From CAZOGW01 sp964579415 (lineage in GTDB: Bacteria > Actinomycetota > Acidimicrobiia > Spongiisociales > UBA5794), in assembly GCA_964579415.1 (NCBI GenBank), contig CAZOGW010000002.1, positions 1 through 64,000 on the forward strand: 64,000 nt of DNA. Direction: 5' to 3'. The notes below the pieces were generated by a model. That model ran no database searches and was not told where the DNA came from. It saw nothing but the letters and a program-made list of their open reading frames with translations. Numbering within the stretch: position 1 is the first letter of the stretch; every line of letters starts with the position of its first letter. Position numbers and translations under genes: made by a program. Shown here in pieces: positions 52,279 through 61,396 of the stretch.

Positions 52279-53210
52279 TGCGGTGCCCGGTATGTGGCCG
52301 GTTGACCCGCTCGCGGAGCTATCCCTTCCTCAACGTGGGCCGGCACCGGCATCCGACCTTCGACGGCCGGCACCTGTCGGCCTGCTCCCGGTGCGACTCG
52401 ATGTGGTGCACCGACGCGCCCACCAACGGCGAGCTGGGCGACTACTACGCCACCAGCTACGTCCCGGCGAGAATGGGCGAGGCCGACAAGGACACCTGGC
52501 CCATCTGGGATACCCGGGCGTACTCGCAGATCATGCTGGCTCGCCTCTTCGTCGACTGGGCACCGGGAGACCTGTTCGTCGACGTGGGCCCGGGCAACGG
52601 TGCCGCCCTCTCCGTGGCGCCGCTGCTGCTGCGGGACGCCCACCTCGGATGTGTCGAGTTCAATCCCCACGCCATCGAGTTCTTCCGCCGCCACGTTCCC
52701 GACATCACGGTCACCGAGTCGATCGAGGAGTTCGCCCCGGGTTCGGCCAAGATGGTCTACAGCGCCCACAGCCTCGAGCACTACCGCCCCGGCGACGCCT
52801 TCGACGGTCTGCGCGGCATCGCCCGGGCCCTGGCGCCGGGCGGTGTCCTGGCGCTGGAGGTGCCGTGGGCCCCATCGGCCCGTACCATCGCCGCCGGACG
52901 CCACACCCCCCATCTGTTGTTCTTCTCGCCCCAGGGCCTGCAGCGCCTGCTCACACGTGCCGGTTTCGAGGTGGTGTTGTGGTTCACCTCGCGGGGACGG
53001 CGCGGCAACCGTGACGCGGTGGCGGACCACCCGGTTCCCCCGGACCTCGGTCGTGGCCTCGCCGCCCGCCTCTCCACCTTTGTCACCGGCGACCTGATGG
53101 CCTCGGTCCCCCGCGACGGCCAGCCCATCAAAGGTGTCATCAAGGTCGTGGCCGTCAACGGCGGGCGCCGCCTGATCGGCGGTCAGGCAGATGCCAGCAG
53201 GATGCGGTAG
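52275..53210 (+). CDS. Zinc-ribbon class I methyltransferase
   Basis: A 311-residue protein. Two CxxC pairs (Cys 4/7 in CPVCG and Cys 37/40 in CSRC) form an N-terminal zinc ribbon. The methyltransferase core follows with LFVDVGPGNGAALSVAPLL, an acidic turn at CVEFNPHA and MVYSAHSLEHYRPGDAF. The layout is that of sugar C- or O-methyltransferases of deoxysugar and O-antigen pathways (Methyltransf_23 type). It overlaps the 3' end of the phosphonate reductase gene by 28 bases tail-to-tail. Confidence 0.85.
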   Translation: MMRCPVCGRLTRSRSYPFLNVGRHRHPTFDGRHLSACSRCDSMWCTDAPTNGELGDYYATSYVPARMGEADKDTWPIWDTRAYSQIMLARLFVDWAPGDLFVDVGPGNGAALSVAPLLLRDAHLGCVEFNPHAIEFFRRHVPDITVTESIEEFAPGSAKMVYSAHSLEHYRPGDAFDGLRGIARALAPGGVLALEVPWAPSARTIAAGRHTPHLLFFSPQGLQRLLTRAGFEVVLWFTSRGRRGNRDAVADHPVPPDLGRGLAARLSTFVTGDLMASVPRDGQPIKGVIKVVAVNGGRRLIGGQADASRMR

Positions 53211-54337
53211 AGGGCATCGTCCCCGTAGCGGACAGGGTTGTTGCCGAGGCGCTCGACGTTGACCGACTCCGCCAGCCTGCGCAGGCCGGGCTCGTCGCCG
53301 ATACCCACCTCTCCCAGCGACGCCGGAAGGTCGATCTCCCGCAGCAGGGCGTTGAATCGTTCCCGGGCGGTGCCTTCCGCAGCGGCTCCAAGCCGGGACC
53401 TGATCTCCTCCATCACGGAGAGGTGGGTGGCCCGATCGACGGTGGCCTGGAGATCGGCGGGGTCGGCAGCGGAGTGGGCGTCGATGAAGGCGCCCAGCGT
53501 CAGTGCCACCGCGCTGCCATGGTTGACGCCGTAGCCCTTGGTGATGGCGTACGACAGGGCGTGGGCCGCCGTGGTCCTCGACACGTCGATGGCCTTGCCG
53601 GCGAGGTGGCTGCCGATGCTCATGGCGCGCGCCGAGTCGATGTCGGGTCGGTTAACAAAGGTCTCGATGGCGGGGAGGAGCAGGTCGAGGGCACGCCGGG
53701 CGCGGCGGCGGCTCCACGGCGAAGCGGCCGCCGCCCACAGGCTCTCGACCGCCTGGCACACTGCGTCGATGCCGGAGGTGGCCCGCTGGTGCGCCGAGCC
53801 GCTCATGGCGAGCCGGGGGTCGAGGACGATGTGGTCGGCGTACATCCCCGGCCCGGCGATGGAGAACTTCTCCTCACCGGAGTAGACGACGGCGAAGTGG
53901 GTGGCCTCGCTCCCCGAGCCGCTCGTGGTCGGCACCAGCACCAGCGAGCGGTCGCGGGAGGCGATCGTGCCACCTTCCCGGATGGTCGCTTCGAGCCGGT
54001 GCGTCGCCGTGGATCCGTAACCACACAGCAGCTTGGCCATGTCCATGGCGCTGCCTCCGCCGACACCCAGCACCAGGTCCGGCTCCCACTCGGCGGCCAG
54101 GGCCAGCCCCACTGCCAGGTCGGCGGCGTCGGTGTTGGGGGCGAAGTCGCTCCAGCGGTGCACCTCGGCGACCGCCTCCAGCCCGGGCAACATGGCGGCG
54201 GCGCCGCTGGCCTCGAACGAGCGTCGCCCGCACACCAGCATGATCCGCCGTGCCTGCAGCGCCCGGGCGATCCCGGGAACATCGCCGGCGGCGCCGTCGC
54301 CGTAACTGGTTGGCACCTTGCGGGCCGGTTCCTTCAC
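53183..54337 (-). CDS. Iron-containing alcohol dehydrogenase, phosphonoacetaldehyde reductase
   Basis: A 384-residue group III alcohol dehydrogenase. NAD(P) binding is GVGGGSAMDMAKLL with PTTSGSGSEATHFAV, and the metal ligands lie in SGIDAVCQAVESLWA and AAHALSYAITKGYGVNHG. Directly after a PEP mutase and phosphonopyruvate decarboxylase, such enzymes (PhpC-like) reduce phosphonoacetaldehyde to 2-hydroxyethylphosphonate. The GTG start overlaps the decarboxylase stop (GTGA). The substrate is inferred from the operon. Confidence 0.85.
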   Translation of the reverse strand: MKEPARKVPTSYGDGAAGDVPGIARALQARRIMLVCGRRSFEASGAAAMLPGLEAVAEVHRWSDFAPNTDAADLAVGLALAAEWEPDLVLGVGGGSAMDMAKLLCGYGSTATHRLEATIREGGTIASRDRSLVLVPTTSGSGSEATHFAVVYSGEEKFSIAGPGMYADHIVLDPRLAMSGSAHQRATSGIDAVCQAVESLWAAAASPWSRRRARRALDLLLPAIETFVNRPDIDSARAMSIGSHLAGKAIDVSRTTAAHALSYAITKGYGVNHGSAVALTLGAFIDAHSAADPADLQATVDRATHLSVMEEIRSRLGAAAEGTARERFNALLREIDLPASLGEVGIGDEPGLRRLAESVNVERLGNNPVRYGDDALYRILLASA

Positions 54338-55470
54338 GGCGCCGGCTCGGCGAGCGCCTTCATGAAGGCTGCCTTGGAGTCGGCGGGTGAGCGGGTGGGG
54401 CGGCCCAGGTCGGAACGATGCCCGGGGCGGACCACCAGTTCCAGGAGGCTCGGCCCGCCACCGCGGCGCATCTCCGCCACGTTGCGTTCCAGGTCCGTCA
54501 CCCCGGTCAGCGACCGCGCCCAGCGGTACCCGGCGGCGATGCCGAGCGCGGGCACGTCCACGACGTCGATCGACGTCGGCTGGCCGCCGACGCTGTCATG
54601 GACCCCGTTGTTGAACACGACGTGGAAGTAGTTGGCCGGGGCGTGATCTGCGATGACGGCGAGGCTGCCCATGTGCATGAGCAGCGCACCATCGCCGTCG
54701 AGGCACCACACCTCGCGGTCCGGTTCGTCGAGGGCGACGCCGAGGGCGATCGAGGAGGCGTGGCCCATGCCGCCGACGGTGAGGAAGTCGAGAGCGCGGT
54801 CCTCCCCGGCGCCGCTGCGCAGCTCGAACAGCTCCCGGCTCAGCATCCCGGTGGTGGACACGATGACGGCATCGTCGCCCAACAACCCGACCAGAGCGCC
54901 CAGCGCCTCCTCCCGGGTGGGTACCGCGGCGTCGGGCGACGGGTCGACGGGCACGACCGGTGCGAAGGTCCCCTTCTCCACCAGGAGGACGAAGGGCCCG
55001 CTGCGCTCCTCGGCGAGCCGGACCGCTTCGGCCACGACCTGGGCCGCATCCTCCGGCTCCCGGGGCAGCACCGACCACGGCAGGTCCATGCCGTCCAGCA
55101 TCGACGTCATGACCCGTCCCTGCTTGACGTGCTGCGGCTCGTCCTTGACGCCGGGCTGGCCCCGCCAGCCGATCACCAGGAGCATGGGGACGCCGTAGAC
55201 GTCGGGGTCGGCCAGCGACAGCAGCGGGTTCACCGTGTTCCCGGTCCCCGAGTTCTGCAGGTAGACGGCGGCAGGGCGGCCGGTGCGCAGGTAGTGGCCG
55301 ATGGCGATGCCGACCGAGCCGCCCTCGTTGGCGGCGATGACGTGTCGCGAGCGGGGTAGCTCCGCCATGACGTGCCGCCCCAGTTCCTTGAGCAGGCTGT
55401 CGGGCACCCCGGTGAAGAACGTGATCCCCTGCGCTTCGAGCCAGGCGACGAAGTCCTCCGCTCGGATCAT
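54334..55470 (-). CDS. ppd: Phosphonopyruvate decarboxylase
   Basis: A 378-residue thiamine-diphosphate enzyme that makes phosphonoacetaldehyde and CO2 from phosphonopyruvate, the step that pulls the unfavourable PEP mutase reaction forward. FFTGVPDSLLKELGRHV opens the chain, and IAANEGGSVGIAIGHYL has the cofactor-activating Glu. The ThDP/Mg motif is LDGDGALLMHMGSLAVIADHAPANYFHVVFNNGVHDSVGG. The ATG overlaps the PEP mutase stop (ATGA) and the stop overlaps the reductase start. Confidence 0.93.
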   Translation of the reverse strand: MIRAEDFVAWLEAQGITFFTGVPDSLLKELGRHVMAELPRSRHVIAANEGGSVGIAIGHYLRTGRPAAVYLQNSGTGNTVNPLLSLADPDVYGVPMLLVIGWRGQPGVKDEPQHVKQGRVMTSMLDGMDLPWSVLPREPEDAAQVVAEAVRLAEERSGPFVLLVEKGTFAPVVPVDPSPDAAVPTREEALGALVGLLGDDAVIVSTTGMLSRELFELRSGAGEDRALDFLTVGGMGHASSIALGVALDEPDREVWCLDGDGALLMHMGSLAVIADHAPANYFHVVFNNGVHDSVGGQPTSIDVVDVPALGIAAGYRWARSLTGVTDLERNVAEMRRGGGPSLLELVVRPGHRSDLGRPTRSPADSKAAFMKALAEPAP

Positions 55471-56777
55471 GTGGCGTTCTCCGGGACGATGGTGAGCACC
55501 TCGGAGATGGGGGCGATCATCTGGTCGGCTTCGAGGGAGCGGCCGTGGGTGAGAACGCTCTCGGCGACGCGTCGCATCTGCGGGTAGGCGGCACGGAGCA
55601 TGTGGTTGGCGTAGATCACGATGCGCACGCCGGCATCGGCCAGCTCGGCCTCGGTGACCTGGTTGTACGACGTGGGCACGGCGACGATGGGGACCTGCTT
55701 GGCGAACTTGGCGGCATGGGCGCAGAACTCGAACACCTCTTCGGGATCCCTGCGCCGGCTGTGGATCATGATCCCGTCGGCGCCGGCATCGACGTAGGCT
55801 TCGGCCCGCTCGACGGCGTCGTCGACTCCCTTGTCGAGGATCAGGCTCTCGATACGGGCGATCACCATGAAGTCGGAGGTGATCTGCGACTGCTTGCCGA
55901 TGGCGATGCGGCCGCAGAAGTCCTCGATGGAGGACTGGGTCTGGGTGACGTCGGTACCGAAGAGCGAGTTGCGCTTGAGGCCTTCCTTGTCCTCGATGAT
56001 CACCGCCGACACTCCGAGGCGCTCCAGGGAGCGCACCGTGAAGGCGAAGTGCTCCGGCTTGCCGCCGGTGTCGCCGTCGAAGATGAGGGGCTTGGTGGTG
56101 ACCTCGAACAATTCGTTCACCATCTGCAGCCGGGAGCTGATGTCCACCGCCTCGATGTCGGGTTTGCCCCGGGAGGTGGAATCGGTCAGCGAGCTGGACC
56201 ACATCCCGTCGAATTCGACGGTCCTCCCGTCGCGCTCCACCTGGGCGTTCTCGACGATGAGCCCGGACAGCCCGCTGTGGGCCTCCATGATGCGCACCAC
56301 CGGCTTGTTGGCCAGCAGGCGCCCCAGGCGCGCCAGGCGGACGTTGGGTGTGGTCCCCACCTGTTTGATGGCGGCGTTGAGCTGGGTCGAGGAGATGCCC
56401 TCCGTGTAGGGGACCTCCACCAACTCCCCTCCCCACTCCGCCAGGGCGTCGATGACCCGCTGGCGGGTGTCCCGCTGCACGCCGCTGCGCCAGTCGTCTC
56501 CGTGCACCACGAAGTCGGGGCGGAGGCGCTGCAGGTTGGGGACGTAGTCCAGAGTCTCCTGGGCCACCACCACGGTCACGCCCTTGAGGTTCTCCACCAC
56601 CGCCCGGCGCTGCTCGTAGGTCATGTGCGGCAGCCGCTTGTAGCCGGAGATGGCCCGGTCGGTGAGCAGGCCGACGGTGACGTCGCCGATCTCGGCGGCG
56701 CGTCGGAGGATGTTGATGTGGCCGGGGTGGATGAGGTCGGCGCTCATGCCCACGTACACGCTGGGGCGGGTTGACAT
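55467..56777 (-). CDS. pepM: Phosphoenolpyruvate mutase with N-terminal cytidylyltransferase
   Basis: A 436-residue fusion. Residues 1-135 are a TagD-like cytidylyltransferase: GMSADLIHPGHINILRRAAE has the HxGH motif and DFVVHGDDW the second nucleotide site. Residues about 150-436 are PEP mutase, which makes phosphonopyruvate (the C-P bond) from PEP. The active-site EDKEGLKRNS fits the EDKxxxKxNS signature, and the isocitrate-lyase-like barrel segment LIFDGDTGG supplies the metal site. The attached cytidylyltransferase suggests the final phosphonate is activated as a CMP derivative. It follows the Stealth fusion by 29 bases. Confidence 0.93.
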   Translation of the reverse strand: MSTRPSVYVGMSADLIHPGHINILRRAAEIGDVTVGLLTDRAISGYKRLPHMTYEQRRAVVENLKGVTVVVAQETLDYVPNLQRLRPDFVVHGDDWRSGVQRDTRQRVIDALAEWGGELVEVPYTEGISSTQLNAAIKQVGTTPNVRLARLGRLLANKPVVRIMEAHSGLSGLIVENAQVERDGRTVEFDGMWSSSLTDSTSRGKPDIEAVDISSRLQMVNELFEVTTKPLIFDGDTGGKPEHFAFTVRSLERLGVSAVIIEDKEGLKRNSLFGTDVTQTQSSIEDFCGRIAIGKQSQITSDFMVIARIESLILDKGVDDAVERAEAYVDAGADGIMIHSRRRDPEEVFEFCAHAAKFAKQVPIVAVPTSYNQVTEAELADAGVRIVIYANHMLRAAYPQMRRVAESVLTHGRSLEADQMIAPISEVLTIVPENAT

Positions 56778-56806
56778 GTCGGGTGCTCCGTTTCGGGGTT
56801 GGGTAT

Positions 56807-59575
56807 TCAGGTGATCTCGAACGGGGAGGGGATCGGGTAGAGGGAATCGAGGAGCGAACGAACCACCGCCGCCTGGCGGGCGTGGTCGATGTCGGTGTGG
56901 AGGGTGGCGTTGAGGCAGAAGTACGTCGGCCGCCGCGACACGATGTCGTGGACTCGCCGCGCCATGTCGGCCCGACCGGTGTCGAGATACACGTAGGCGC
57001 CGGACGGCTGCGGCCACTCCACCGCGGCGCCGGTGGCGACGCCGTAGAAGTGGGCGAACATGCTGGGGATGGCCAGGTCGGTGGCCGACCTGAACCGGGC
57101 GGCCCTGGTGCGGGTGTACTCCTCCGGGTAGCGGCGTTCCATCTCCTCCAGCACGGAGCGGCGCAGGGCGTGGGGGATGTGCTGGACCTTGCGGTCGAAG
57201 CGGATGCCGAAGTCCCGGGCGATGATGTCGGAGGCGTTGTAGGCGGCCCAGTCGGTGGGGATCGCGTCGGGACCCGGTCGCCCCTCGTAGATGTACTGGG
57301 TGGGGGCGAACCGCACCTTGCTCAACCCGGCACGGGTGAAGAAGTCGTCGACGGTCACCTCCCGGCCCAGGAACACGTCGTCGTTGAAGTAGAGGAAGTG
57401 CTCTGCGACGCCGGGTACCCGGTGCAGGTTGGCCTCGATGGCCTGCGAGTTGAAGGTGGGCAGCACCGACGGGTCGGGGAAGACGTCCCGGTGGGATACC
57501 ACCGAGATGCGCTCGTCGGAGGTGTCCAGCCAGGCCGGCACCTGGTCGGCGGTCACCAGGTGGATGTGGCGGACGAACGGGGCGTACATCCACACCGACC
57601 GCAGCGAGTAGCGCAGCTCGTCGCGGTCGATGAAACGCTCGGCGTTGTCGGCGCTGGTGAGCGAGGTTCCACCCGCACCGCTGTGGGCGGCATGGGCGCG
57701 GCGCCATTCCGGGTCGGCCGGGTCGACCCAGGTGTAGACGACGTCGACCTCGCCGACGGTGTGGTGGCGGCCGACGGAGCTCACCGGCCGGGTCGGGGGC
57801 GGTGCCCCCTCCAGCAGCTCGGGGAACTCTGCCGTCCAGTCGACTCGGGCGGCGCGTGGCTCCACTGTGATGACCCGCTGCTTGGCGGGAACCGGCGCCA
57901 CGAACATCACCCCGAGGCCCTGCACGCGGGCGGCGCCCTGCGGGAGACCGCCCGGGGCCGGCCCGACGGCGATCGATCGGGCCGGGAAGAGGTCCTCGAA
58001 GGTGACGGTGCCCATACCGACCATGCGGGACCTGCGGTCGCCCCCCGCCAGGTGAACCACCAGCCCCGGGTAGTCCCGGCCCACCGCCACCAACACGTCA
58101 CCGAGCATGCGCTTGTCCCGCTCGGCCACGGCGCACAGCGGCCTGCCGTCGACCTCGGCGACGGCAAAGGCGAGCCCGGCCTCTTTGGCCGCCGTGGCGA
58201 GGACGGCGGCCAGCGCACGGCGTTGCCGGTCCGGGGTGGCGCCGAGGGCCTTCACCACGGGAGGCACGGCGGGCGGCCTCGGAGAGGCGGCGCCGTCCGC
58301 CGCGGTGCCGGCTGCGGGCGTGCCGTCCGCCAGCTCGTCGACCTCCCGCTTGCGGGCCACCTGCAGGATGTCGTGCCACGTCTTGAGCAGCCGCGCCTCG
58401 ATGCGGGGGTAGCGAGTCATGGTAAGGCGGGCGCGCTGCTTGGCGCGAAGGGTGACGTCGCCGATGCCTTTGGGCCGGCCGGCACGGAGGCGGCTGTTCT
58501 GCCGGGAGAGGTGGCGATTCTCCGTCTCGAGGCGGCGGTTGCGCCCCATCAGCTCCCTGGTGCGTGCCCGCACCTGCCAGCGGGCGAAGTCGTAGGGTTC
58601 GCCGTTGTCGATCAGATCGACGATGGCGTCGGCGCACGCTCTCCCTGCCGTCCCGTGGTTGACGAAGAAGCGGTCGACGAAGCCGCGGTAGGCGGCGTCA
58701 TCGGCGAGCCGGCTGCGGGCCTCGGCGACGGCATCGTCGAGGGGGCGGCCCGACTCCCACACCACGCCGAGGCCGGCCAGGTGGGAACGGTCGATGTCGG
58801 CGGCGGAGAGCCGGTGGTAGTCCTCCGCCTCGGGATCGGCGTCGCCCACCAGGACCAGCGGCCGCCGGGCGTAGAGGGCATCGAAGGCGGCGCCGGAGAA
58901 GTCGGTGATGACGAAGTCGGCGGCGCCGATCAGTTCGGCGGGCGAACGGTCGGCGCCGACCAGGCTGCAGTTGGGGGGAAGGATTCCGGCGGCGCGGGGG
59001 TCTTCGGCGTGGTGGAGTTTCACGCTGATCTCGACGGGGAGGCCGGAGAGGCGGCGGCCCACCGCCTCCAGCGAGGACAGCGACCCGTAGGTGGGCAGGT
59101 AGAGGCCCTTCGCCGATCCGCCCTGTGGCGCAGGCGGCAGTCCCCCGGCGAGAAGCTCGTCGAACAGGGGGTTGCCCACGGCCCGGGCGTGGGCGAACCC
59201 GGCAACCCGGTCCACCGAGTACGGCCCGTACATGAGATTGGCGTTGGCCAGGGAGCGCCACACGCCGTACTGGTAGGTCTCCTTGCCCAGGCTGTACTGC
59301 TGCGCAACCACCAGCGACCGCTCCAGGAGGGCGTTGGGGAGGACCGGCGTCTGGCACACGATCACATCGAAACGGCCGTCGAGGGTCCGCAGATGCTGCT
59401 TGGGGACCCATTCCACGGTGGCGGCGGGCAGGTGTGCCCGGATGAAGGCCTCATCGACCTCGAAGTCACGGTCGCGCGTCTCAATGACGAACGTCGACGC
59501 CCCCAGCGCGGCCGCGATGGGTCGGTAATGGTGGACCTGATACCGGTTGGTGATGAGGAATGCGATACGTGTCAT
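56807..59575 (-). CDS. CDP-glycerol transferase-Stealth fusion phosphotransferase
   Basis: A 922-residue protein. Residues 1-330 resemble CDP-glycerol glycerophosphotransferases (GKETYQYGVWRS, YLPTYGSLSS, VKLHHAED, DFVITDFSGAAFDALYARRP). A short coiled coil (about 340-370) and a linker lead to a Stealth unit from about 610: CR1 VDVVYTWVDPADPEW, CR2 DELRYSLRSVWMYAPFVRHI with FLYFNDDVFLGR, CR3 HIPHALRRSVLEEMERRYPEEY, CR4 near the end. Stealth enzymes transfer hexose-1-phosphate. The pairing implies two phosphodiester-forming activities in one chain. An internal TAAACT promoter lies upstream. Confidence 0.85.
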   Translation of the reverse strand: MTRIAFLITNRYQVHHYRPIAAALGASTFVIETRDRDFEVDEAFIRAHLPAATVEWVPKQHLRTLDGRFDVIVCQTPVLPNALLERSLVVAQQYSLGKETYQYGVWRSLANANLMYGPYSVDRVAGFAHARAVGNPLFDELLAGGLPPAPQGGSAKGLYLPTYGSLSSLEAVGRRLSGLPVEISVKLHHAEDPRAAGILPPNCSLVGADRSPAELIGAADFVITDFSGAAFDALYARRPLVLVGDADPEAEDYHRLSAADIDRSHLAGLGVVWESGRPLDDAVAEARSRLADDAAYRGFVDRFFVNHGTAGRACADAIVDLIDNGEPYDFARWQVRARTRELMGRNRRLETENRHLSRQNSRLRAGRPKGIGDVTLRAKQRARLTMTRYPRIEARLLKTWHDILQVARKREVDELADGTPAAGTAADGAASPRPPAVPPVVKALGATPDRQRRALAAVLATAAKEAGLAFAVAEVDGRPLCAVAERDKRMLGDVLVAVGRDYPGLVVHLAGGDRRSRMVGMGTVTFEDLFPARSIAVGPAPGGLPQGAARVQGLGVMFVAPVPAKQRVITVEPRAARVDWTAEFPELLEGAPPPTRPVSSVGRHHTVGEVDVVYTWVDPADPEWRRAHAAHSGAGGTSLTSADNAERFIDRDELRYSLRSVWMYAPFVRHIHLVTADQVPAWLDTSDERISVVSHRDVFPDPSVLPTFNSQAIEANLHRVPGVAEHFLYFNDDVFLGREVTVDDFFTRAGLSKVRFAPTQYIYEGRPGPDAIPTDWAAYNASDIIARDFGIRFDRKVQHIPHALRRSVLEEMERRYPEEYTRTRAARFRSATDLAIPSMFAHFYGVATGAAVEWPQPSGAYVYLDTGRADMARRVHDIVSRRPTYFCLNATLHTDIDHARQAAVVRSLLDSLYPIPSPFEIT

Positions 59576-59635
59576 CGTCCGCTGCGCGAGTCGAACCGGC
59601 GGCCAGACCAGGGGGATCCACCGGGGGAAACCCCG

Positions 59636-59641
59636 AGTTTA
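59636..59641 (-). promoter_or_regulatory. Internal -10 box (TAAACT) before phosphonate genes
   Basis: TAAACT on the minus strand 60 bases before the ATG at 59575, in the 111-base gap after the Stealth gene. It could drive the Stealth-fusion/pepM/ppd/reductase set apart from the exporter genes. Confidence 0.35.
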
Positions 59642-59686
59642 CCTCAGCGTCATTTCCAAGGCATCATCATGCGGCGTCCGCTCACG

Positions 59687-61396
59687 TCAACGCTCCCAGG
59701 GCGACGCCACCGGGAAGTACTCGCCGAGGAAAGCTCCGAGCCGGGCCGCCGCCGCGGGCGGATCGGTCTCCCATCGTTCGGTGGCGTTGATGCACACGAC
59801 GTCGAGGTCCCGGCCCAGCGAAACCCGGCGCAGGAAGGTGCCGAGGCGGCGGCTCCCCAGGTTCTGGTAGGCGATGCGCAGCTCGCCGGGCACGGCGCGC
59901 CCCGTGCTGAATGCGTAGTGGTGGGCAAAGGCCGAGGCCACCGACAGGTCGTCGCTGCTGCGGAAGCGGTGGCGCGCCGTGGCCTCCATGGCCTCGGGGA
60001 AGCGCTCCTCGATCTCGAAGAGGACGCTGCGCAGCAGCGGGTACGGGGCATGGTGCAGCTTGCGTCCCACCACCGAGCCGAACTCGCCCTCGATGAGTCG
60101 GCGCCCGGTGCGTGCCGCCGCGTCGGCGGCGAGCGCCTCGCCTGCGCCCCCGGCGGGAAGTGGGATGCGGGCCTCGCTCTCGAAGAACCGGCTCAGGCCG
60201 TTGGCGGTGAAGAAGGCCTCGGGGGTGAGCGGGCGACCCAGCAGCATGTCGTCGTTGAAGTACACGAAGTGCTCGGCGAGCCCCTCGATGTGGTGGAGCC
60301 GGGCCTCGATGGCGTGCGAGTTGAACGTGGGCAGCCAGTCGCCGGGGAAGATGTCGCGATGTGACACCACGGTGAGCCCGTCGTCGGGCGCCAGCCAGGC
60401 GGGGACCTGGTCGGCGGTGACCAGGTAGATGTGGCGCACCCACCCGGCGTTGAGCCACAGCGACCTCAACGAGTAGCGCAGCTCGTCGAAGGAGGCGAAC
60501 CGGGAAGGATCCACGGCGTCGGCGGCGCGTGCGCTCCCCTGGGCCGGGGACCAGCGGTCGAACCGGTCCCGCCAGGTGGGATCGGAGCTGTCGACCCAGG
60601 TGTAGACCACGTCGATCGGGTCGCGGAACTGCAGCAGGCCGCGCCCCACCGGGAATGCCGTCAGGCCCGGGTAGTCGTTCCCCGCCACCGACTCGGTGGT
60701 GGGCTCGGCGGACCGCTCGAAGCGGTTGAGGCCGCGGTGGCCGAGTCGCTCCATCCGGTCACCCGAAGCCGTCCAGAAGCTGATCAGGATTCCGTCGTCC
60801 GGGCCCACCACCGCGTCGGGACCGATGCTCAGGCAGCGAAAGAGCACCCAGGACTCGGCGCGCCGGGCACGGCGGCGGGTGCCCCGCGCCCGCAGCAGCC
60901 CGGTGTGGTGGCGACCGCCCCGCCGCCACCGGAGGTACCAGGCCTCGGTGGGATCGGCCCCGCTCAGGGCGCCCAGGGCGGCAGCGCGGTCGCCGGCAGG
61001 GAGCCCGAAGTGGAGTCGGCCGCCGTCGGTGTCGACGAGGAAGGGATGCAGGCCGGCCCGCTCCAGGCGGGGCAGCAACGATCCTGCGAACCCGTGGGGC
61101 AACTCGGACCGGGGTCGGTCGATGGTGCCGGTTGCCACCCAGCGCCGCCACTCGCCGGTGGCGGCAACGGTGCGACCACGCCATGCCCGCGGCCCGCCGT
61201 TAGGTGGCAGCAGGCGGGCCGTCACCCGCTGCAGCGCGGCCCTCAGCTCGAGCCGCCACCTCTCGCCCAGCAGTCCCACCACCGGCTCGGGGAAGCGCCC
61301 GTCGAGGCGGCGCAACGCCAGCGCCCGGCGCAGCCGGCCGGCGACGGTGCGGAGCCGTGCGGTGAAGACGCCGGCTCCCTCACTCTTGGGAGTCAT
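59687..61396 (-). CDS. Stealth family hexose-1-phosphate transferase
   Basis: A 569-residue protein with an Arg-rich N-terminal region of about 255 residues of unknown fold, then Stealth blocks: CR1 IDVVYTWVDSSDPTW, CR2 DELRYSLRSLWLNAGWVRHI with HFVYFNDDMLLGR, CR3 HAPYPLLRSVLFEIEERFPEA and CR4 VVCINATE. Such enzymes build capsule or wall polymers joined by sugar-phosphate bonds. Its C-terminal half is clearly related to that of the next gene. The start overlaps the exporter ATPase by 17 bases. Confidence 0.88.
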   Translation of the reverse strand: MTPKSEGAGVFTARLRTVAGRLRRALALRRLDGRFPEPVVGLLGERWRLELRAALQRVTARLLPPNGGPRAWRGRTVAATGEWRRWVATGTIDRPRSELPHGFAGSLLPRLERAGLHPFLVDTDGGRLHFGLPAGDRAAALGALSGADPTEAWYLRWRRGGRHHTGLLRARGTRRRARRAESWVLFRCLSIGPDAVVGPDDGILISFWTASGDRMERLGHRGLNRFERSAEPTTESVAGNDYPGLTAFPVGRGLLQFRDPIDVVYTWVDSSDPTWRDRFDRWSPAQGSARAADAVDPSRFASFDELRYSLRSLWLNAGWVRHIYLVTADQVPAWLAPDDGLTVVSHRDIFPGDWLPTFNSHAIEARLHHIEGLAEHFVYFNDDMLLGRPLTPEAFFTANGLSRFFESEARIPLPAGGAGEALAADAAARTGRRLIEGEFGSVVGRKLHHAPYPLLRSVLFEIEERFPEAMEATARHRFRSSDDLSVASAFAHHYAFSTGRAVPGELRIAYQNLGSRRLGTFLRRVSLGRDLDVVCINATERWETDPPAAAARLGAFLGEYFPVASPWER

